Below, one piece after another: positions 1 through 10,800 of a stretch of 12,104 nt of DNA. Positions within the stretch are counted from its first letter, which is position 1. Every line of letters begins with the position of its first letter. This stretch comes from Phoronis ovalis. Taxonomy: Eukaryota > Phoronida > Phoronidae. Made by a program: the position numbers and the translations under genes. Below the pieces are notes generated by a model. It had not been told where the DNA came from. It worked only from the letters and a program-made list of their open reading frames with translations, and did not search any database. The DNA is taken from contig JAOXYB010047725.1 in NCBI GenBank assembly GCA_028565635.1, forward strand, positions 1-12,104, given 5' to 3'.

Positions 1-261
1 GCCAATACGGGAAAAGCCGAGTTGGTCCGAATTGGATGTCCGGACGTTTAGCCCCAAGATACGCCGTCCGGTAACCGTACGTTTATAGCCACTCCGTTTT
101 TGAAAAGCCTTGTTAGAACTTGTGTACCCACTTTCATATTGATTGCCCCCCCCCCCCCCTGATGATAGTCTGATGCCATGATACATCTCTCGGCAATGGC
201 TAAATTCTTGAATATAAGGGTAGGCATTTGTTAGATACCGATATACTGCTGTCCTAGTCAT
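1..261 (-). CDS. Possible 5' end of an unrecognised gene, partial at window edge
   Basis: On the minus strand the frame starting at ATG 261-259 has no stop through position 1 (87 codons). The same frame is open back to a TGA at 456-454, 151 codons in all. The predicted N-terminus reads MTRTAVYRYLTNAYPYIQEF, then SHCREMYHGIRLSS, a five-Gly run from a 14-base homopolymer, then YESGYTSSNKAFQKRSGYKR and more Ser/Gly/Arg-rich sequence. Positions 1-120 are about 50% GC with about 11 CpG, unlike the AT-rich flanks, which suits coding sequence or a promoter-proximal CpG-rich segment. A strong acceptor TTTCTTTTGCAG ends at 313, so an exon could begin at 312, perhaps spliced from a donor G|GTGAGAG at 457. 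I do not recognise the protein, and chance openness cannot be excluded. Confidence 0.3.
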   Translation of the reverse strand, partial: MTRTAVYRYLTNAYPYIQEFSHCREMYHGIRLSSGGGGGNQYESGYTSSNKAFQKRSGYKRTVTGRRILGLNVRTSNSDQLGFSRIG

Positions 262-556
262 AACAACAAACGTGAAACGAACATAACGCAAGCAATCACT
301 CCGCTGCAGTGACTGCAAAAGAAAGACTGGTACGGTCCAAGTCACACTTAAGTTTACTTCTTCTACTATTGGAATTCTTCTTAAATAAATGACGTAACGA
401 TTACTTTTAATGCAGAAATCGTTAAGGGTCTGCTTGACATTTACATGTTTCTCTCACCGATCAAGAAACTCTTATTATGTCCGGCTTCTTGGTCCTGGAT
501 TCGCACGGGTTTCGTTCAATATGGCGACTGAATCTTTTTTCAGCAACTGTTTTTGT

Positions 557-586
557 GATTGGTTGAATAAAATAAAACAACCAATC
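557..586 (-). promoter_or_regulatory. Paired CCAAT boxes in a 9 bp inverted repeat; possible promoter of the left-edge gene
   Basis: GATTGGTTG at 557-565 and CAACCAATC at 578-586 are exact inverted repeats 12 bp apart, so a CCAAT box is present on each strand. About 25-35 nt further left on the minus strand lies CGCCATATTG (about 523-532), similar to YY1/initiator motifs. A CRE-like TGACGTAA sits at 390-397. Together they could form a TATA-less promoter reading toward the edge reading frame. This is inference from motif spacing only. Confidence 0.3.
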
Positions 587-699
587 GTATAGCTTGTTAC
601 AAATTGCACTTTTGCAATAGGTGTCGACACATACCAGCCGGAAAAAAAGGACAGTTTGTAATCACTCACCAGGTAATCAGCATAAGTTTGCGTTTTAGA

Positions 700-1590
700 A
701 AAGGGATAAAATACATCAACAACGCTATTTCATTTAAAATTATATTTGTAAGAAAATTAGTATTCATGACTTAATGTCAATATAGACAATACCAATTGTG
801 AACAAAACAAACCAGCTACTACAACTAGCAAATAAAAACAAACATGTAATCACAGACACTTTTAAATAAAAATTAAAAACAAAAAAAAAATTAAATTGCA
901 CTTGTAAACCAATCCAATTGTATGCAAGATAAAAGCATATTGCATTTTTGGAAACATTTAAGTTTTCATATAAAACAGAAAGAAACATATTTCAAAAAAA
1001 CTTCATATTACAATAGCACACGTGACATTTCTGCATTCTAAAAAAATCTTCCAAGATTTTTTCAGATGTTGCACATGAGCATATCTAAAACTGACCTCTT
1101 TTAGACATTAAAAATATTGTTTTTAAATTTTACAAAAACTAAGTTGTCATAAATTCATATCTAAAACAAAATAGCACCAAACAATCCAAAATGTATAAGC
1201 ATGCACTAATACAACATGTAACAAAATCATGTGCACAAAGTTGATTCCAATGATTTTACGTTATTTTTTCTCACAAAGTAATCTCATAGATATAAAACTG
1301 TGACTATACCTTAAATTGCAAATAAATGTTATAGGTATATAATTCCATATTTACAGAAAAATATCTGAATTTAAAAAAAAAAAACAGAATTGCACACATT
1401 ATTAGAAGTAAACATTCGTTATACCTAAAATATCTGATAAAAAAAATTAATTCCTGTAAGAATTTTTTTTTTCTGTGATGGTAAAATTTTTCTATGTAAA
1501 TTGTTAATCTATTTCTATAAGAAATTTATACAGAATACAGATGTACCTTATAAGAATTGTTTCTTGAAATCAATACATTTGTTCAAATAC
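700..1590. other. Intergenic or distal 3'UTR sequence, nothing coding seen
   Basis: Very AT-rich with many A and T runs. No supported gene on either strand. A perfect 10 bp inverted repeat with a 2 nt spacer lies at 1041-1062. Whether part of it is transcribed as a long 3'UTR depends on which polyadenylation signal is used. Confidence 0.5.
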
Positions 1591-1599
1591 TATGATTAA

Positions 1600-1685
1600 A
1601 TAAATAAATATCATCACATTTTTATTTAGTAAATAAAACATTATAAGGCAATCAAAGATAGTTTTATTTAGACATCAATCTATTA
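1600..1685 (-). terminator. Probable short 3'UTR with two AATAAA polyadenylation signals
   Basis: On the minus strand AATAAA occurs at 1668-1663 (18 nt after the stop) and at 1626-1621 (60 nt after). I find no other AATAAA on this strand down to about 660. The distal one is followed within about 20 nt by TGTGATGATATTTATT, a plausible U/GU-rich downstream element. Cleavage near 1595-1610 or 1640-1650 is expected; the exact site is not visible in sequence. Confidence 0.5.
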
Positions 1686-1896
1686 TTATGTATAAAAGTC
1701 TCCATGTAGAAACATAAAAAGTTCAAAGTCCGAGATGAATCGGATCATTTCCTTTCTGACAATTCCTTCCTCTTCAAGAGTTCTACATTTTATCCAATCA
1801 GAATCAATAATTTTGATAATCTTCATGAAGTCTTCAGTGTTAAAGCTAATCTCGCCAAAGTGAGCTGATGAGTGGTCACAAAGTGCACATACATAA
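1686..1896 (-). CDS. RUSC: RUSC-like coding exon 8: C-terminal SH3 domain and stop
   Basis: 211 nt, residues 1643-1712, TAA at 1688-1686. Acceptor TTTTTTCTTTTCAG|T TAT. It encodes an SH3-like sequence: YVCALCDHSSAHFGEISF, then DFMKIIKIIDSDWIKC, then EEEGIVRKEMIRFI. ALCDH occupies the ALYDY position, GEISF matches the 'GELSF' strand, and W1677 is the conserved SH3 Trp. The usual second Trp (Ile here) and the PSNY segment (RKEM here) are absent. A 12-residue hydrophobic tail follows the domain. The other two frames stop within this exon, which fixes the phase-2 junction. Confidence 0.88.
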
Positions 1897-4800
1897 CTGA
1901 AAAGAAAAAAAGATTATTAACCACTTATCCAAGAAAACCATAAATTGCTTTAATTTGTAGTATTTGCTACACACACAGGGAAATTATTGTCAACATTCAT
2001 GAATTACATGGTATTTTCCACTAGATACAAGTAATACACACAGTTACATTGTACTACAAAACATTACACCATATCATGTATGTATTTCCTTGTTGATATT
2101 ATCTATGGATGTCGGCCGAAATATCTAATATCACATTTCCTTAAAGTACAGTTCCTACTTTTATACTTTAAAACACACACATACCTCACCTTACATCAGC
2201 ATCTTTTTCAAAACCAGGGCTATTTTCCTCATTAAATGGGTATTTGCTATCCATAGAACTGCTGTTTGATGGCTGACTAGAGTTCACAGAATTTTCATTT
2301 TTATTTGAAACTGTTGCATCAGGTAATGTTTGCTCTAAGTCCAATGACAATTGTCTTTGTTTTATTGGCTGATTTATTACTGATTTTTGAATGACTGACT
2401 GGGACAAGCCAATGTTTTTCTTTGGATTAACTCGACGTTTTCCCGAGTCTAGTATCAATGTATCAAACATTTTTATAAGTCCAGGTCCAAGTTTATTCAA
2501 ACTTTTTGCCTTTGAAGCAAATTTTCCAAAAAAGCTGCCTGTTGTTTTTCTTTCTATAGAATTTGTGATGTTTTCTTGGGATTTTAATGAGGATGCCAAA
2601 GCGCTATCATCAGTTTTTCTAATGATGACAGTGCTTACTTGAGGTCCATCTGCCAATGATGGATTTGCTGGTATGTTTTTGTAGGTTACATCACTTATTG
2701 CTTTTGAAACGCTGTTTCCACCTAGTGTTTCCACACATTGCACATATTCACATCTGGCGCCAGTTTTTTCAACATCACTCACTTGGTTAACTTTGACAGT
2801 ATGCGGTATTTCTTCCATGTCAAATTCATACTCTGTAACTCCCTTCTTATACGCACTAGGAACTGGCATACTTGCTGTCAGATTGTTAAATTGTTTCACC
2901 AATGAACCAAGTAAACTTTTCCTTCTTTCAGCTTTTGATGAACTTTCAACAAAATCTGGTAAGAGAATCTCATTATTTGTAACAATTTTTTCAGATCTTC
3001 GCACTCTGACAACTTTGTTTTCCATGTCTGTTCCTTTTGCTTTCTGCCAGTTCACGCTATCAATTGACTTGTTCAGCAACAAAGAATGTCTATCACTTGA
3101 CAATATATCAGACATTTGAGATTCTTCCATCTGGTAAGTATACTCCCTCTGAACAAGCAACCGGCACACTACTTCAAGCTTCAAATTAAAAGGGAGTACT
3201 GTCAGTGGTTGTATTGCTGTAAGTGTGTCTGAGAAGAGCTTCTGAGTTGAAGAGTTTGCACTGGTCATAAAAGACACATCCTCATAGTGTTTGCTGAGAA
3301 CAGTATCATTTCTATGCAAATGTTGCAGCCAAAAATCTAAAGACTTCATGCTGCAAAACATAATACAAATATATCAATAACAAAAAATGTCATTTTTGTT
3401 TTTTCCCTGGAACCTGAAAAAATGTCATTATCACATTTCAAAGTGACCACAGACAAAGCATATAAATTTCAATGTATCCAGATAATTATGTGAATCATGC
3501 AACAAAATCTACTTTTCGATAACTGCGAGTCAGTGACACCAAATGGATAGTTACCCATTAAATTGAAATACAGAACTTTTATACACAATCACAGACTTAC
3601 TTTAAAAGTCCAAATATAAATGCACAGAATTTGACCTCAGCACTTTTTGTGCTCAACTTGGATTGAATATCACAAATCAACTCGTGTAATGATCTTGTTG
3701 ATGGTCCTAAAACATAGAATTAAGAATTGTGTATAATAATTGCCAAAAAAAGTTGGCATGAGGAGAAAGCATAATTATAAATTTTAAAGATTCATTCAGG
3801 AAATTACAATATTGCAACTCACTGTAAAATGTCAAGTGGATAGTAAATGCTATATTTTGGCAATTTGTTGAAACATGTTGTATGCAATTATACTTCAGTT
3901 CTGTCTCATACCTAGCTCACATGAATCCTCTACAAGTAACCAGACATTATTTTTCACTCTTCCAAACCATGTGTAAATATGAGTCTTCAATCCGTCCATT
4001 ACTAACTTGTAAATCACTGGACAAAACTGGTTGATAACCATATCACCAATTGCTGGACTCTCTTTCAAATTCACCAGCCCCATCTAGTAGATAAATAAGT
4101 ATTAATTATCAATACAAGATCAATATTAACTGCATTTATATACAACCATTTAGCATAACCCATCTTTAGCAAACTGAAAAATAATTCATTGCTATTTTTT
4201 AACCTATAAAAACTATGCTGTTTATAATCTTATTCTTTTGGTCTTAGTACGGTCTATGGCATTTTCGAGTACTTAGCTAGTCTAGTCTTTTTGGTTTTGT
4301 GGCCTTTTGATAGTTTGCCATCATTTCAGAATTTTCATTCTAGCTAAAACCAACTTTGTTTGTCATCTGATGTGCGGATTACACCCAGGGTTAATAGAAT
4401 TTAAAACACATACCCTTTTTAGAGGATCTTTCGTTTGCATAAAGTATGTGAGTATAGATTCCGCAGATTTTAACATGGATAATACCAGCTCTGTAAAATA
4501 ATCACATCACTGTTACGTCTGACTACTCCAATTAGCTGGCAATTAATAAATTATACCTGCATGCAAGACTACAGGCTGTTCAAAATCCAGAAACCTTCAA
4601 AGTGACTCTGAAGAACATGCATGCATCTAACTGAATGGGGGGGTACCATTTTGAAATCTAAAGTTTACTCCAAGTGACAGTGAAGATACAATGCAATGGA
4701 ACATTTTTCTAAATGAAGAACTGATGAGAAAAAAGTTGACAGACAGTACTAATCACATCCCATTATTATAAACTTAAGAAAATCTGAAGTTATAAAATAA

Positions 4801-7800
4801 ATATAAATTAATTTTTGTATTCATATTCAAAACAATGAATGAAGAAATATGAAATTTTACCTCTTTCTACAACAGTACGATCAGTATACTTTGTAATCAC
4901 TGTCTGCCTATCAGCATTTAAGTCCATGGTAGGAGAAACTATGAATTCTTTTGGAGGACAGTCCGAGTCTGAACTGGTATCAGAACCTTGGGGTGAAACT
5001 ACAAAATAAACTGCTAATGTTGCAAGAAATTCATAGTGAATAGAAAATAATGAGATTCAAGGTAACGGCTATATGTAATTTCCCATCTGACTCCGTTATA
5101 ATTACTGCCTGCCATAAAAAAGGAATCTATTTTATTTAATAGCTATTTTTCAAAATATAGATGAAAGTAAAATAGTTATAGCCACTTGCCAGAAACATGA
5201 ATGTGTTTTATTTCAGCATTTTTAGAAACTCTATATATATTGAACCATTCTTAGTAAAATATATAAAATGTGATTCACATACCAGATTCCTTTACAAGAT
5301 TCTTCACTTTCTGAGTAGATGTCTTTTCTTCATCTTGTTTGTTTGCATCAGGTGATGGTATATCCTTCCTTTTTTTGGGTGAATGATGAGGACTGTTAAA
5401 TGGTGAAGACAATGGTGAACGAAATGAAACTTCTTTTGCAAAGCTAACTGATTTTCTAACTTGACCATTTTCATACTCTTCACTGACTGTTGTAGAATTC
5501 TCAGATGAGCTCTTGTCTGAGTTCAGGACTTCTGGTTCGACCTTATCAGATGTACCATAATTTATAGTATTCTCATTGGATAAGCTATTGTCCGAGTTGG
5601 ATTCAACAGTAAATGCTTCTCCATCATTTGAATATTTTGGACAAGTCTCAATATCCTTTCTCAAAGAAGAATATGAAGCTTTCCCGCCACTACCCAAATC
5701 TGCTTGAGAAAGCATCTCAAGTAAAACTTCATCTCTGTCCAAAACTTCACTCACCGGTCTTTGCTTACTATAACCTCCATCACTGTTATCATCAGCAAGC
5801 TTCGAAACTGAATTAGGATACGAAAATGACCGTGAATGAACTTTTCTTCTGAGACAAGACTTTAAAGGTCTTCTAACAACTTGACAAACTTGGGGATTTT
5901 GTGGTTTTATTCTTGCTACATTATTCCCAGAATTACTCAGACCTGCTCCTATGGCACCCAGCTTGTCAAACCTTTTGTCTTGCTCTGACTCAGATTTTAA
6001 ATTTTTCTCCTTACAAATAGGTTGAAATGATGTCTCTCTAAAGTTATCATTTTGTTTCACCATATCAGATGAATTTTGACCACCAGGTAGTGAATAATGT
6101 TCACAACTAAATGCTGGTGTTAGAAGAGGTCGCGGTGATGAACTATGAGAGCCAGTGTCTATTCCAGAGGAGGAACTGGATTCAAAACTCATATTCCATA
6201 AGACTTTGTCAGGGGATTGACATGGCAGCTGTAAATTATAAGCCCGCTGACGATTCCTCTGAGGTTTTTTGCTTGAAGTTTGATGTATTTCATCATCAGA
6301 CTTGGAAGAAGATCTTTGCTTCAGTGGAACCTCATCAGTATGTTTTTTTTGCGATTTTTTACATCCCGTAAAACATTCATCATGACTTTTCATCGATGTA
6401 AACCTCTTTGCAGGTAGAACCAAGTATGCCTTTCCTTCACCATGACAAACAACACGGGCATCCTCAAATAAATGATGGACATGAGACCTAAAGTCAGAGC
6501 TGTTCAATTCATCTGATTCTGACTCAGAGTTTAACCAATCACAGCAGTTTGCACTATGTGATCTATGAGGTTTTTCTGCAGTAGATTTAAACAACTTCTC
6601 AAAAGCTGGAGGCAGTTCATCTGGATTATTCTTTAGAAATTCTAAATTCGGTAGAACATTCTTAGAAAAGTATTCACTTCTAGCCATGCGTCTTGGCAAT
6701 GTACCATATGTACTAGTTTTTGAAGATTTACTGATATTACCACCGCCAATGTTTTCTGGGCAGCTTTTCCGTGAATATAGTGAACTGACAAAGGTGGGCG
6801 TTCCATTGTCAAAGTATTTCAAATGATTCTCAACAGATGTTTGCAAAGATTTGTTAATCTTTCCTGCATTTAAATCTAAAGATGTCTGTACTGAACGATT
6901 ATTCAACCTATTAGCAACACTGATGTCTCTTAATGGACTTGTAGCAACTGTTTTAGTAATTCTTCTGGGAACAAAATCCAAATCTTTAGAAGGTGACAAG
7001 CTCCATCTTAGATTTTGAGACCCCGGTGATAAATAATCATGGCTCTCCATACTACTTTCATGAGATTTCATTCTTTGAAATATTTCAAACAAAGTGAAAG
7101 AGTGTCTTTTCTTATTGTCCTCAAACTCCAAAGACATATTTCTGTTTTCATTTGCTACACAATTACTATTCTGTCGCAATTTTACATTTGGCAAGCTTTC
7201 ACTACGAGAATGTCCTCTATTTTCTTCTATTTTGTGAACATCTTTCCAAGTTGTAACAGTTTTTCTAAGTTGCCCCCAAGTGGTTAAATTTGGAGATTCA
7301 TGTCCTGTAAACAAATCTAATTTTTGTGCAGCAGACGGGTGAAGTGAAAAGTTCTTTGGATTCTGGGAGGAGTCCAAATGACTTCGATGTATAGCAGTAT
7401 GCTGACTAGTGTTGTCACTACTCCGACTGGGCGTGTCATCGGAATGCTCAGAAGCGCTGTGTGACTTTGAACCTTCTGAGCAACTTTTTGATGACCACGT
7501 TGTAAACTTTCTAGAATCATTTAAATTGCGCGTTTGATCCCGGTCCCAATCATCATCAGAGCTTTTAATTGGACTTCTGTCAAACATTAAAGTATAATTT
7601 GACTTGGGTGTGTCCCAATTACAAGTTACAAATCTATCGTCACTTTCATTACTCCCTGTACTAGTCAAGACACCATTTTTATCCAAACTATCTGTTGAGA
7701 CTCTAACTTGTCCATCTTCTGACCCAAACAAAGGAGACTTAAAATCTGATAAATCACTTGAGCTGACAATTGCAAGCTGCGGGCAACCAAGATAACCATA

Positions 7801-10800
7801 CGTTAACTCTTGCATGTCATGGGAACTAATTAACTCATTATCTGCAGCATAGAAATCATCACAAATTTCCTCACTGTCTGTTTGTGATAGGATAGATTTT
7901 TCTGTTTCACTTAAAGATGAGTCCATGACAGAAGATACCTGCTCTACTGCAGGCACACCCACTTCATCTGATGAGTTTTGTTTTTCTTCTTCAACAAGAG
8001 GTAGGGTTGGGATGTTGTCTACACCATCCATATTTAAGTAATTCCAAGCGTAGACATCAGACAGAGCCTGAGCTGTGGACAGATCCCCAGATGCAGACAT
8101 CTCCATGTCAATTTCGGCTAATCGAGCATCAAACTGCTTTGAGAGCTCTTCATCATTGTAAAGATCTAATGGTGATTGTAAAATATTACGTTCCTGTGAT
8201 TTACTTCTTACAGGCAACTTGTAATCTTCCATCATTTCATCTGAAGATTGCTCCGAACTGTTGCTGTCATCTTGAGAAGCTGCTCGTTTGTGGCCTCTTA
8301 TTCCACTATTTTTTACACAGACATCTTCCTCAGAAGAGGATTCCATATTTTGGTTGGATTCACAAGGACTATCCATAGAAAATTCCATTTCTGTGGTGCC
8401 ATCTAGAGGTGGATATGATGATGCTGGATCATCTTCAGTTACACACTGCATGTTGTCATTGTTCATGTTCTGTAATTAATAAAACTGATATAAACACATT
8501 AGCAAACACAATATCATAAATCAAATTAAATTTGAAACACAAATAATTATTTTTTCTGGTTATTTGTTATTTATACAGATTATTTGCATGCAGTCATGAA
8601 AGCTCATGTTACTTTCGGATCCACAATTCTATGTTTTGAGAATGAAGAATCATGCATTATACGTTATTACGGTATTGTAAATCCCTGGAAGCTAGATGCA
8701 CAAAAAACTTGATTAAACTCACAAAACCATACTTTGGGTTACACACTTTCAAACTTGAAATAAAATGATGTTCAGCTGTAAATAACTTGTATATACAGTT
8801 AATGAGCTACAAATACAAACATTGTCTGAAGCTAATATTAATCTATGTTTAAATAGTGTTGACTCATCTTCTAATCTGAAAAGATCTGACATCCACTGGA
8901 TCAACTTATTATTGTTTTTCATTACACCAGAATGAGATGTTATTTTCATTTAGGTGTATACTAAATATCCCCTGTATGTCCCTATAAAATTGCATTACAC
9001 ACTATTATTATATGTATGTTCAAAGTAAATTTACAAACAGTTCAACATACCTATTAATTATATTTTAAAACATTCCACCAAAAACCATCAAACGCTCATG
9101 ATTTCATCACCTTCTGTTCATTCTCAAACTTACTTTTAGAAAAAGGGAAAAGGTTTTCTAGTACAAATCATACCTTTTTGCTAATAAACCATTTCTGCAA
9201 CTTCAATCAGTCTAGTAATTTCCCTGTAGTGTGTTAATTTGATAACAGCTGATGGCACCAATTTTCTTTACAAATTCTTAATATATATGTCCTACACTTC
9301 ATACTTTTTAATCATGTAAAGCAGAACTTCCAGCAACGCGCAGTATTTTCAGTTTTTTTGTGACTTTCGAAATTTTATAATAGCTCCATTACCTTGATTA
9401 ATAATTTTTTAGCAATATCCAAGTGTACTCAGCTTCTATTTTTGTAAATCTTGTTAAGAACCACATGACTCTGTTCCCAGATAAAACTGGAACTCATGAC
9501 ATAAAATCAATAGCCAGCTAAGAAATATGATATGCAGCTCTATAAAATACAACGGACATTTTTTCTACGCTAATATATAATCAATGTAAGCACTAAGGGA
9601 ACTGCAGGGTAAAATGTGTTTTTCGACTTCTCTTGTCATTAGCACGAAAGAATGAACTATTTTGTTCTTCCCCCCTGAAAACATTTTCAAACAGCTAGAT
9701 GGCATATTTTCACAAATAACCGCATCTCTGCATTAAGCTTTACTGGTGAGACTGCATCTAGGGCAATTCAGCTAAAACTGGAATTAACATTTATAAAAAA
9801 AGAATCAATATTAATTTAATATTTTTTACCTCCTTTACTACATTTTATACATTATACTTCAGAGTGGAGATGAGTCAACCACATTTCTGCAAAACTGGAA
9901 TTAATGTAAATACAGTTCTAGCATTATTAATTCAATATTTTGTATCTCTCTTTCGATTATATATTTTATAAACAAATGCACTGTCTACGTGATACTTAGG
10001 GGTATGCTGAAAATAATGTATTTCTGCTAAAACTGGAATTAATGTTTAATTTGTTAATCAAAATTAATATTTAATTGTTAACAAATATTATTCCATGTTT
10101 CTCAATGAAGATTTACAAAAAAACACATTTTCAGCAGTATCCTCAAAGTTGACATTAATCTATTCAATCTACTATTTTAAAACAGAAATTAATGCTGCAG
10201 TTTTATTATAATTGATAAACATATTTTCACAAACATTTGTTTGTCCCTTACTCTGATAAAATAAACATTTTACAACCAGCCATGTTCTTCATTCATAGCT
10301 CGAGGCATAAACCAAACTTAGTGAATTTCTGCTTTTATTGAAACTAGTATTACAGTAGCTATATTTTTTAAATTTAATTTCATCATTTAAGCAGATATGT
10401 GTGGACTTCATTAGATATCAACAATTCATGTGGTTGTTTTCACTAGAAAAGGTAAACTTTATACAGCATGTTTTCTAATACCTGAAATACCAGACTGTTT
10501 TACATAATTTCACAGAATGACATTCAACTGGCAAAACACAAGACTAGAACATTATTCATTCCTAAATGCCAGTCTACAGCTACTGTGTAACAAATTACAT
10601 TACTCTATCTGTAAAACACATATGCATAAACATTGCGATCATTGATTGCTCCTACTTCTAACTTGCTATAATTACATTTAGCGCAGGAAACTTCAACCGT
10701 AAAATTATGTTATTTTCTTTGCTAGGTCCATCAGCTTGATAAGCAGACACATCAAACGTCATTAATCTGATTTTATACTGGTTAACCCATTTTGGTAAAA

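Noticed and set aside
410-592. Plus-strand 60-codon frame, including an internal ATGGCGACT start
   Set aside because: Antisense to the edge-gene region; the ATGGCG looks more like a YY1-type motif, and the peptide is short and featureless.
475-669. Minus-strand 64-codon frame beginning MSDYKLSF
   Set aside because: Covers the CCAAT hairpin region, has no recognisable domain, and competes with the better-supported promoter reading and edge frame.
764-988. Minus-strand open frame of 74 codons, hydrophobic and Phe-rich
   Set aside because: It lies in poly-A/T sequence, which by itself yields Phe/Leu/Ile-rich translation. No splice context or recognisable protein.
2793-3119. Plus-strand 108-codon frame opposite exon 7
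   Set aside because: Antisense shadow of coding sequence confirmed on the other strand by splice sites and RUN homology.
4081-4083. ATG at the first base of exon 5 as an alternative translation start
   Set aside because: It coincides with a splice acceptor, and the RUN domain would be truncated; the upstream exons join in frame.
4307-4501. Plus-strand 64-codon frame over exon 4
   Set aside because: Opposite strand holds a RUN-domain exon with proper GT-AG borders.
7317-7520. Minus-strand 67-codon frame inside exon 2 in another phase
   Set aside because: Overlaps the long coding frame and shows no motif.
7971-8378. Plus-strand 135-codon frame opposite exon 2
   Set aside because: Antisense shadow of the real exon; composition reflects the reverse of Ser/Asp/Glu codons.
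8749-8949. Open frame in intron 1 that reads somewhat protein-like (KLIQWMSDLFRLEDESTLF)
   Set aside because: No good acceptor-donor pair of matching phase flanks it, and exon 1 joins exon 2 cleanly at phase 0. It could be a cryptic or alternative exon but I cannot support it.
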